Shown here piece after piece: positions 1 through 7,700 of a stretch of DNA of 19,102 nucleotides (the stretch's first letter is position 1; each line of letters opens with the position of its first letter). A model generated the notes under the pieces. The model was given only the letters and a program-made list of their open reading frames with translations, did no database searches and was not told where the DNA came from. The position numbers and the translations under genes were made by a program. The DNA comes from Euryarchaeota archaeon UBA13 (lineage in GTDB: Archaea; Thermoplasmatota; Poseidoniia; Poseidoniales; Poseidoniaceae), in assembly GCA_002495945.1 (NCBI GenBank), contig DAHU01000057.1:844-19945 (forward strand). The letters run 5' to 3'.

Positions 1-80
1 AAGACCAACTCCTCTGGGTTGGTCCTCCTCAGCCCTTCCCCCGACATAGGCATGCCAAGGTGCTAAGCAAGCAACCGACC
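1..80 (-). ncRNA. Possible structured RNA, cut by the left window edge
   Basis: This stretch has no convincing open frame and is richer in G and C than its surroundings. Read on the minus strand it can fold. A perfect 7-bp stem pairs 18-24 with 3-9 around an 8-nt loop, and a second, bulged stem can form from GGU-GCU with AGC-ACC at about 58-77. A TATA-like stretch on the minus strand at 91-101 would place a transcript start near position 70, so the RNA would run leftwards out of the window. The G-rich portion followed by CUGAGG is loosely reminiscent of the Alu part of archaeal SRP RNA, but I cannot align it with certainty. RNase P RNA is also possible, although its usual GAGGAAAGUCC core is not seen. 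The identity is open and the boundaries are approximate. Confidence 0.25.
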
Positions 81-190
81 TACAACCTGTATATGAATAA
101 ATCGGTTTATCCGCCTAATTAGGGTCTGAAAAAAATAGTTCCGTACAGCGTTTTTGCTATTTTGGAGCAAAACCCAATTTTTAGCCAAAT

Positions 191-1570
191 TTACAACAGT
201 CTAGCGAGATTTTCGTCAACTATTGCATCTCCTCTAAATTTAGACAATTTTGTTTTCGCATTGACACTTTGGCCAATACTAACTAGTGTTGCTGCTTCGA
301 GATTTATTCCTTCTACCGAATTTGGATGTTTTGCATTGTGTACTGTGATAATTTTCAAGGCTTTTTCAGACCGTCCGCTAACCAGTAAAGCGTGAGCAAG
401 GTTAAGCAAAATAATCGGCTCGTTGGGTGCTGATTTTGCGGCTTCACGGAGCGCTAAAATCGCTGATTCAAACTGTGATTCAGCAAGAATTTGAACGGAT
501 TCATCAGAACTTTTTGCCATTTCTATCGCTCTTTGCAATAATGCCAAGCCATAGTTGTTGTACACTGCAGAATCACCTGGCATGCGTGTTGCAATTTGCT
601 GAAATTTTATTGCTGCCTCAGCCCAACTATTCTTTGCAATGGCGAAATAACCAGAATCCAAGTCATCTCTACATTCTGGATTACTTGAGAGGTCAACATC
701 CATCGCTCTTGCCGGATGAAGTTCCAGGGAAAGTATGTTTGAATCATCCAAATCAATTGCTTGAGGAGCCGCATAGAGTTCTTGCTCTTTGTGCTCAAAT
801 ACTACAACATCCTCCTCATACTGATGAACTACTTCTACGACGGCATTTTCGGTTGAGTATATTTCATCCATATTTGCCTCGATTGCTGTTATCCGCCATT
901 CATCTGGTATGGCATCGATTTCTTCATTTGGCAACTCGAAATTAGTAGGCAATGGTGCGTCAACATCTGCTTCATTGTGTTCCGTATCAGTTTGGATTAT
1001 CGGCTGAATTCTAAGCGGATTTTGACGCTTGATGACAACTTCTGCAAGATCTTGTCGTGGCTCATCAACACTTCTTCGTGGCACAGGATTGCTTTCAATT
1101 GCCAAGGTTATTGGTTCATTGGCATCTATATGAGTAGAGGTTGAATCATCATGAATTGCTTCACCTGAAGCCTCTCTTGATGATGAAACTTCAGAATGTG
1201 TTTCAAACTCTCCTTCATTACCATCGACGGGTTGCAATTGAGCATCATTGTCAAATGGTATACCTTCTGCATGACTACCAATTCCAAATGGTAACCTTGA
1301 TTCTTGAATATTGGAAGCGCCAGAAAAACCAAACGGAAGGTTGCCATCTTTTGTACTCGACTCTGTGTTACTGCTGTCGACAGTAACTTCCTCATCTACG
1401 CCTTCCAAATCATGCCAAGACTGTGCAGCATCATCGAGACCTGGAATCTCGGACGGTAAATCATCACTGTCGGAGTCAAGCGCTGATAAATCCTTCAGAT
1501 TTTGACTACCACACGCTGGGCAAGATACAGCATTGAGCGATAACAGTCCACAAATGCTACACTCGAACAT
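191..1570 (-). CDS. Zinc-ribbon and TPR-repeat protein of unknown function
   Basis: This is a 459-residue protein with three parts. The N-terminus is a short zinc ribbon with Cys at 4, 7, 17 and 20 (two CxxC pairs). Residues 25-300 are a long, acidic, low-complexity stretch that is probably disordered and carries two LPFG motifs (78-81, 93-96) and a related IPFD (104-107). Residues 302-445 form a helical C-terminus of TPR type, with repeats seen around AEAAIKFQQIA, YNNYGLALL and ILLNLAHALLVSGRSEKAL. TPRs usually bind peptides or partner proteins, so a scaffold or adaptor role is an inference. There is no signal peptide or membrane segment, so it is predicted cytoplasmic. It lies 67 bp downstream of the transporter gene on the same strand and could be read through from it. 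No enzymatic motif is visible and I do not assign a name. Confidence 0.85.
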   Translation of the reverse strand: MFECSICGLLSLNAVSCPACGSQNLKDLSALDSDSDDLPSEIPGLDDAAQSWHDLEGVDEEVTVDSSNTESSTKDGNLPFGFSGASNIQESRLPFGIGSHAEGIPFDNDAQLQPVDGNEGEFETHSEVSSSREASGEAIHDDSTSTHIDANEPITLAIESNPVPRRSVDEPRQDLAEVVIKRQNPLRIQPIIQTDTEHNEADVDAPLPTNFELPNEEIDAIPDEWRITAIEANMDEIYSTENAVVEVVHQYEEDVVVFEHKEQELYAAPQAIDLDDSNILSLELHPARAMDVDLSSNPECRDDLDSGYFAIAKNSWAEAAIKFQQIATRMPGDSAVYNNYGLALLQRAIEMAKSSDESVQILAESQFESAILALREAAKSAPNEPIILLNLAHALLVSGRSEKALKIITVHNAKHPNSVEGINLEAATLVSIGQSVNAKTKLSKFRGDAIVDENLARLL

Positions 1571-1637
1571 GACCAGCCCTAATTATACCAATAGCACATA
1601 GCCTTTCAAGTGTACGCTAAAAAGGTCACAATTTCGC

Positions 1638-3368
1638 TTATTCGGACTCAGAAATACCTGCAACGACGCCTTTAGCTTTGCTGATTTTGCTTTCTGCTAA
1701 TTCCTTGAGTTCATCAATATCGTTGTCTACCAAAGATTCTGCCAAATTTTTCCCCTTTGATTTACCTCGGTAAACTTGGTAGATTATGCCTATCATGGTA
1801 ATTCCTACTAAGGCAAGTTTCCAACCTGCGCCTCCACCGCCTACTGCGTAGACAAGAACCATGTACAGAGAGACAATTGCGGTAGTGAGTATCATCATTG
1901 GGAATCCTGCCTTGAAGAATTCATTGAATGATACTGGATAACCTGCTTCTTCAGACATTCCTGCCATCACAACGTTGGCTGAAGCACCGATTAGGGTACC
2001 ATTGCCACCCAAACAGGCACCGAAAGCCAGAGCCCAAATTAGTGGCCCCAAATCGACGTTAGCGCCTTGAGAGATTTGTAAGACGATAGGAATCATCGTC
2101 GCGGTGTAAGGAATATTATCTATGAATGCTGAGGCAATTGCTGAAACCCATAAAAGAATCAGCATGGCTGCAGTAAGCCTAATTATGCCACCTTCGCCCT
2201 GAGGGAAGTAAACGATTGCTCTCTCTACATATTCTCCAATGAAGTTGATTACACCCATGTATTGCAGCGAGTGAACTAGTACGAACAGGCCGGCAAAGAA
2301 CAGTAATGTAGTCCATTCCACCTCTTCAAGTGGCTCTTCCAGTTCGTGCCTATTAGTTGCCAAGAGCATGATTAGAGCACCTCCCAGTGCAATCCATGAA
2401 ACTGGCATGTGCGTTATTGGATGTAGGAAAAACCCGAGAATTACCAATCCTAAAATGAAACCACTTGTGGTTAGCATCTTGGCATCTTTAATTCCATACT
2501 TAGACTCCAACTCTGCTACATCGCGAATTCTCTTTCCGGAGAATTCATCCCTATACATCCATTTAAGCAGCATAAATGCTGGCACAACAGTCATCAATAT
2601 TCCCGGTGCCATTTCAATAATAAAATCGTTAAAGTTAACACCATCGCTAGCCAATTCAGCGTATTTTCCACCTTCTGCCCGTTCGATAGCGTCTGGAGAC
2701 AATCCTGAACCAATCATGATGTTTGGTGGATCACCTATCATTGTGGCAGCGCCACCGATATTCGAAAACAGCACTTCGGCTATAAGTAACGGCACGGGTT
2801 GTAAGTCTAGGACTTTAGCGAGTTGAATTGTAACTGGCGTAAGCAGAAGTATCGTCGTAACATTGTCGAGGAATGCAGATAGCACGGCGGTAACAATACA
2901 CAAGATTACTACCAGTGACCAAATTGACCCCTCACTTTTCTTGTAAGCCTCGACTGCAAACCATTCAAACACCCCAGTATGTGAAATTACTCCAACCATC
3001 ACCATCATACCAAGCAATAATCCAATGGTTTCCCAATCAATCATCGTAGTAACAGCTTTCAGACTCAAAGACGGTTCATTGGTGAAGTAATTTAGCGCCA
3101 GAACGGCCGTCATACCACCTACTGCCGCGGCCAAAGTTCGATGTACTGTTTCAAAGATAATCAGTATGTAGACACATATTAGAATTGCTAGACCTACACC
3201 GATTGCTGTGTTTTCCATTCCGTCCTTGATACTCAGCTCAATGTGAACATCTGTACCACCGCCACCCGCTGCAGTTGTGTGGCCAACTATGGAAAGACAA
3301 CCAACTACCAAAAGTAAGGTAAATGCTATTCTTTTTGAGCGGCTATTCTTGTCAACTAAATTGAGCAT
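1638..3368 (-). CDS. Ion transporter of the ArsB/NhaD (OCA2-like) superfamily
   Basis: This 576-residue polytopic membrane protein belongs to the IT superfamily of anion and Na+/H+ transporters. The family hallmark is an internal duplication. The first half has SAFLDNVTTILLLTPV at 164-179 followed by NIGGAATMIGDPPNIMIGS at 203-221. The second half repeats the pattern with SAFIDNIPYTATMIPIV and then LGGNGTLIGASANVVMAG. The GDPPN and SA.NV loops are typical re-entrant substrate or cation sites. An N-terminal hydrophobic stretch (14-34) followed by a Gly-rich loop may be a signal peptide or an extra helix. The C-terminus after the last helix (about 530-576) is charged and cytoplasmic. The best matches by eye are NhaD-type Na+/H+ antiporters and the P-protein (OCA2) group. 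Sodium/proton exchange would suit a marine archaeon, but the substrate cannot be read from sequence. The start is supported by GGGATGA just upstream of the ATG. Confidence 0.9.
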   Translation of the reverse strand: MLNLVDKNSRSKRIAFTLLLVVGCLSIVGHTTAAGGGGTDVHIELSIKDGMENTAIGVGLAILICVYILIIFETVHRTLAAAVGGMTAVLALNYFTNEPSLSLKAVTTMIDWETIGLLLGMMVMVGVISHTGVFEWFAVEAYKKSEGSIWSLVVILCIVTAVLSAFLDNVTTILLLTPVTIQLAKVLDLQPVPLLIAEVLFSNIGGAATMIGDPPNIMIGSGLSPDAIERAEGGKYAELASDGVNFNDFIIEMAPGILMTVVPAFMLLKWMYRDEFSGKRIRDVAELESKYGIKDAKMLTTSGFILGLVILGFFLHPITHMPVSWIALGGALIMLLATNRHELEEPLEEVEWTTLLFFAGLFVLVHSLQYMGVINFIGEYVERAIVYFPQGEGGIIRLTAAMLILLWVSAIASAFIDNIPYTATMIPIVLQISQGANVDLGPLIWALAFGACLGGNGTLIGASANVVMAGMSEEAGYPVSFNEFFKAGFPMMILTTAIVSLYMVLVYAVGGGGAGWKLALVGITMIGIIYQVYRGKSKGKNLAESLVDNDIDELKELAESKISKAKGVVAGISESE

Positions 3369-3427
3369 AATTCATCCCTTATTCGAACCCACCTGCATTG
3401 AATCTTTGAGCATTTTGTATGAAATCG

Positions 3428-3694
3428 TTACTGTTTCCACAATACTCCAACATTTCCGCGACTTGAAATTAAGGTTGAGTTGGTCGAGTTTGCTAGGTGC
3501 GACCATATGGAATCGTAGTCACTTTTTTCGAACAAACCCCGATTAATTTTTATTTTCACAATCTTTTTACTTGCTAACTGACCATTGATTTCGGACAAAA
3601 GATTGTCTGTTAACCCGGATTTACCAACCCTAATTGTTGGTTTCAGTTCTCGAGACAGCGCGAGTTTCTTGACATTTCTTGGGATTTCAGCCAC
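3428..3694 (-). CDS. CRM-domain (YhbY-like) RNA-binding protein
   Basis: This 88-residue protein consists almost entirely of one CRM domain, the fold of YhbY, which binds pre-ribosomal RNA. The family's GxxG loop is seen as VGKSG at 23-27, and the C-terminal strand RGNVGVLWKQ (79-88) matches the usual RG..V.LY ending. I choose a GTG start at 3694. It lies 7 nt after a strong AGGAGG (3702-3707), gives the normal family length and begins directly with the conserved helix. A longer reading from an ATG at 3754 would add 20 unconserved residues and lie inside rnp4. The gene follows rnp4 with its start just past the TAA stop. In many euryarchaea a YhbY-like gene neighbours the RNase P gene rnp4, often with ribosomal protein genes, so a role in ribosome or tRNA maturation is likely. 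Confidence 0.88.
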   Translation of the reverse strand: MAEIPRNVKKLALSRELKPTIRVGKSGLTDNLLSEINGQLASKKIVKIKINRGLFEKSDYDSIWSHLANSTNSTLISSRGNVGVLWKQ

Positions 3695-3695
3695 A

Positions 3696-4031
3696 TTATC
3701 GCCTCCTATGGGATTTTGGCCCTCCACCAAGCCTACGAATATAATCGCATTCAAGGCAAGTTTTGATTAATTGACCGTGCTTGATTCGTGTTCTAGAATT
3801 CTTTGAGTTGTAAATCACATTACACTTTTTGCACAGCATGAGCGAGATATTTTTGGGCAGTTTCAGTCTGTGGCGCCGATTTAAAGCAAGTAAATTTGTA
3901 GCAGCATTTTGTCTTACAATTAGTGCGTTGGAACTCGAATCAGCAACTATTTTAGATAGTTCTGATTGTACCAAAGAAGCATTTCTTTGACGGTCACGAC
4001 CACCCTTTTTTTGCGACCGTTTAGTTGCCAT
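3696..4031 (-). CDS. rnp4: RNase P protein subunit 4 (Rpp21 homologue)
   Basis: This 111-residue basic protein matches archaeal Rnp4, the homologue of eukaryotic Rpp21, which works with Rnp1 on the RNase P RNA to remove tRNA 5' leaders. The N-terminal half is helical and the C-terminal half is a zinc ribbon with Cys at 67, 70, 92 and 95 (MLCKKC and TCLECDYIRR). The spacer carries the Arg/Lys-rich stretch typical of the family (SRTRIKHGQ). The tail ends in a run of Arg. The start has GGTGAT a few bases upstream and is 11 nt from the adk stop, which fits a shared transcript adk-rnp4-CRM. The TAA stop touches the start region of the CRM gene, suggesting translational coupling. Confidence 0.93.
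   Translation of the reverse strand: MATKRSQKKGGRDRQRNASLVQSELSKIVADSSSNALIVRQNAATNLLALNRRHRLKLPKNISLMLCKKCNVIYNSKNSRTRIKHGQLIKTCLECDYIRRLGGGPKSHRRR
3702..3707 (-). promoter_or_regulatory. Shine-Dalgarno site deciding the CRM start
   Basis: The minus strand reads AGGAGG here, 7 nt before a GTG at 3694-3692. It lies within the last codons of rnp4. An ATG at 3696-3694 overlaps both the rnp4 stop and this GTG but is in another frame, so the GTG is the start that yields the CRM domain. Confidence 0.75.
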
Positions 4032-4042
4032 TTCATCACCAA

Positions 4043-4675
4043 TTAACTCAAAGCCTGTAAGATATCAATGGTTATTTTATCTATGTCACGATCGCCATCT
4101 ATTCTATGAAAAATGCCTTGCTCATCATACCAATTTGCTAACGGCGATGTTTGTTCGTGATAAGCGCCCAACCTTTGTAAGACGGTAGTCTCGTTATCGT
4201 CAGCACGGCGCTTGAATTCGGTGCTACCACACTGGTCACAAACCCCTTCAACGGTGGTTTTGTTGAATATGTCATGGAATACCGCCCCACAACTTACGCA
4301 TGAAAAACGGCCGCAGATACGTTCGACTATTTTTCCATCAGGGACTTCAATTGCAATAACATGAGTGACTTCAGTAATTGTGGATAACGCCTCAGCTTGT
4401 GGAATAGTTCTAGGAAAACCATCAAACATTAATCCATTTTTAGCATCGGGTTGCTGGACTCTATCTCTAATGAGTTCAATAATTATCGAATCAGGTACCA
4501 ACTTTCCAGCATCCATGTATTCTTTTGCTGCGATTCCTGTTTCAGTACCATTTTTGACCGCTGCTCTCAACATATCACCCGTTGAAACTTGTGGCAATCC
4601 GGTTGATTCTGTGATTCTTGCTGCTTGTGTTCCTTTGCCGGCACCGGGAGGTCCAAACAAAACTATGCTGGTCAT
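4043..4675 (-). CDS. adk: Adenylate kinase, long form with zinc-binding lid
   Basis: This 210-residue enzyme interconverts ATP + AMP and 2 ADP in the cytoplasm. The P-loop GPPGAGKGT is at 8-16, the AMP-site segment TGDMLRAAV at 32-40, and FDGFPRT at 84-90. The LID domain spans about 121-158 and keeps four Cys (126, 129, 146, 149) for a structural zinc, followed by KRRADDNE. This is the bacterial-style long Adk and not the shorter AdkA typical of methanogens and Sulfolobus. It is 11 nt upstream of rnp4 and begins 37 nt after the protease stop. Length and all key residues are intact. Only a weak GGAT lies before the start, so the transcript may be nearly leaderless. Confidence 0.95.
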   Translation of the reverse strand: MTSIVLFGPPGAGKGTQAARITESTGLPQVSTGDMLRAAVKNGTETGIAAKEYMDAGKLVPDSIIIELIRDRVQQPDAKNGLMFDGFPRTIPQAEALSTITEVTHVIAIEVPDGKIVERICGRFSCVSCGAVFHDIFNKTTVEGVCDQCGSTEFKRRADDNETTVLQRLGAYHEQTSPLANWYDEQGIFHRIDGDRDIDKITIDILQALS

Positions 4676-4712
4676 AGTTATCCGAGATATTCATCTAATT
4701 TGAATGTAGCAC

Positions 4713-7700
4713 TCAAGGTTGATTCTTTTCTAGCCACATGTGGCCGTAAGCATTCCATTGATCCATTGTCCAACCACTAGGCAGACCCGTTGCAGGCAAC
4801 GGTGGACCCGTTGTCTGAGTAACTGGCCTTACTTCAGGAGTAGGTTTTGGCTGTGGAGGTAATGGTGCTGGAATGTTCATTTGCGGACTTACTGGTGGCA
4901 TACCCATCGGCACTCTTCCAATTCCTGGTACCGGCGGTAATCCGGCAGGAGGCATACCACTGGGCGGCATTCCTAACGGCGGAAGCCCCGCTTGTGGTAA
5001 TGGATTAGCTGATGGGGGAGGAGTAAATTGTTCTGCCATTGATTTGGCAAGTGCTGCAGCAATCTCTTCTTGAGACACCTCACCACTGGTCTTGTCATCT
5101 TGTGACATCCCGATATCCAATGCTTTCTCCCTTCGACTGCCAGCATCCGGTAATACTCCATATGCCTCAGCAGTAACTAATTGAGCATCGTCATTCTCTA
5201 CCGAACCCGAGTTCTTTATTTTCCTAGAAACTACAACACCAATCAGGATTAACGATGCGACGATTGCTACGGATACATACCATGGCACTATATTGAACAA
5301 TCCTTTGTTACCTTCTGCGGGTGAAGATGATGCTTGAAGGCTAAAAGTTGTCAAGACCTCACCCTCGGCAGTAAGAGATACTACAACAGAATAAGGTCCT
5401 CTATTCACATTTTCCTTAGGATTTAGTTTTACTTGGACGGCGGTTGCTTCGCCAGGCGCTACTGATACCGTTGCTGGATTTATCGACGGTCTCCAGCCGG
5501 TGACTTCGTTGCCATTATCATCAAGAACAACTACCGACAAATCACCTGTGAAAGGTGTATTTCCATCATTTCTTATCTCAATAGAAGTGGATTGACTGTC
5601 GCCTTTGGGGACCCCCAGTAGCGGTTGTAATAATTCGTCATCAAGAGTTATGTTTCCGTAAACTGATTCTACAATTTGTACGTCGAGTAAGACATTCTTA
5701 TCGATCTGACGGTCTCCGTTACTTGCAGTTACGGAAATTGAAATTTTGAATGCGCTGTCGGTAATCGGCTGATTGGCAGGTGGGATTATTCCAAGCCTTA
5801 CTTGCTGTACCTCCCTTGGGTCGAGTTCAGTTACCGGATTTGCGAATCCGACAATCCAACCATCTGGAGGCAATGAATATGACCAGTCTAATGCGGCAAC
5901 AGAATTGCCGTCATTAGTAATAGTGAAGTTTGCATAGGAGTAATCCTCAGACAAGGTACATACTATCTGCTCAGGGGATTCTAAGTCAACTGATAATTTG
6001 TCGATAATTACCAATCTTGTGTTATTTGTCACATAGTCAAAATTCGATACTTCGGCTTTGATATTAAGCAGATTAAATTCACCTTCGAGGGCAGAATTAG
6101 GAGAAATAACCGTTACTTGAACAATTTGCGATTGTCCAGCAGCAACATTTATTGAAACCTCGGAACTGTAGGATAAGCCATCATACATTACATCTACAAA
6201 CCAAGATGGGTTAGACGGTTGAACTATAACATCAAGATTGAGGTCAATGTTACCTTCATTGATAACGTAATAATCAAGGATGATTTCTTCTCCACTATCC
6301 AACATTATGTCTCGAACTGCAAGATTGGTACCAACATCTACACCGCTCTTTTGCAGGTTAGTCGTATATCCATTTAGCTCGTCAACTTCCAAAGTTACCA
6401 CTTGTGAATAATTCAAAGTTAGATCAGTCGGTGATGTAACAAAGCACTCAACTGTGTCTTGAAAACCTGCTGCAGGGCTGCCTTCTGATACTGGCGGAAC
6501 GAAGATACGAACAGGCATCGACAGATAATTGCCTATGTCTAACGGTTCGAAGTCAAGAGAAGAAGAATTAGAACTGCCCAACATAATTTGCCACAGATTA
6601 TCCGAAGTACATTCAACGGAATATTGCGCTTCCGAATTGCCCACATTCAAGGCAGAAATAGCGAATGTTGCAGATTCGCCGGGCAAGGCAGAAAGTCCTG
6701 TTGTGCCACTTACTACAATTTTGACATCATCAACTTCATCAATAATTATCGTTAGTCGAATAGAATGAGAAACTGTAGGCTGTGTTTGATATGCCACTGT
6801 GACATCGACATAGAAAGTACCTGCTCTAGCATATCTTGGGTTATTAGGGTCATCAAGGTTAGCATTTAGATTATCAAAATTTAATGATACTTCCACACTA
6901 TCGCCAGACTGACCTTGCGGAGCTAATTCGTAAGGTCCGGTTTGTGAAACACTTTTTTGCCAAGAATCTTCAGGTGAAATGTAGTAGTTGAATATCGGAT
7001 GCTGCTCCTGCACGTTAGTGTAAGATAGAGTCACCATCTCGGTTCCAGTTCCCTCGTTGGCAATAGATATAGGGAAATCAATATCAGTGTCGTTTCTAAC
7101 ATCAAATTGCTTGATTGCTGCCTGTTGCCGGTCAGCCTCACTTATTGGAATATTACCGTCCTCGTCGATTGGAATCACTCGCACACCAAGCGCAGTGACC
7201 TCAATGTCAATTTCCAATATGTTATTGTTAATACCCGATGATTCATCATTCATCTCGTTTAATGCGTTATTAATATCAAGACTTAATTTGAGTGTATGGA
7301 TTCCAGTTGTAGAAAAGGAGCGAGTTGTTATTTCAGTCTCGATTCCGCTTGAGGGTACTCCGTTAGATTGCCCCTGCATCAAGGTGGTACCCTCTGTTAA
7401 ATCTTCAAGTTTCCAATCGAATGCCCCAGCATCAGCAGTACCCTGATTCATCCATGAAACACGAACTGAAACCACATCATTCTGTAGCGGGGTTTGGGAT
7501 GAAAGGAATATCGATTCTGGGAAAGCATAGATATCTGGTCGCGAAACAATTGATGCATCGCCTGTAACAACTATGCTGAAATCTTGGTCGATGCCACCAC
7601 GGTGCACTACTTGAACAAGCCATTGTCCTGTATTAGTTAGAGCGCCCGATGGAATGCTTATTCTCTCGACGTTGTTCAGGCTGTCACTGGTCCCTCCCAG

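Noticed and set aside
427..945. 172-residue open frame on the plus strand
   Set aside because: It is antisense to the zinc-ribbon/TPR gene, has no recognisable domain, and its composition is what a shadow of that gene gives.
1579..1589. TATA-like TATAATTA upstream of the zinc-ribbon/TPR gene
   Set aside because: It lies only about 15 nt before the ATG, so the predicted transcript start would fall inside the coding region. It would work only with an internal start.
2368..2826. 152-residue open frame on the plus strand within the transporter gene
   Set aside because: It is antisense to the conserved transporter core, and no domain or ribosome site is seen.
3695..3754. Longer CRM reading from an ATG at 3754
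   Set aside because: It lies wholly inside rnp4, has no ribosome site, and is not similar to the family. The GTG at 3694 follows AGGAGG.
4780..5040. Repetitive GC-rich stretch as a possible DNA repeat or CRISPR-like array
   Set aside because: It encodes the proline/glycine-rich protease tail in frame. There are no regular identical repeats with spacers.
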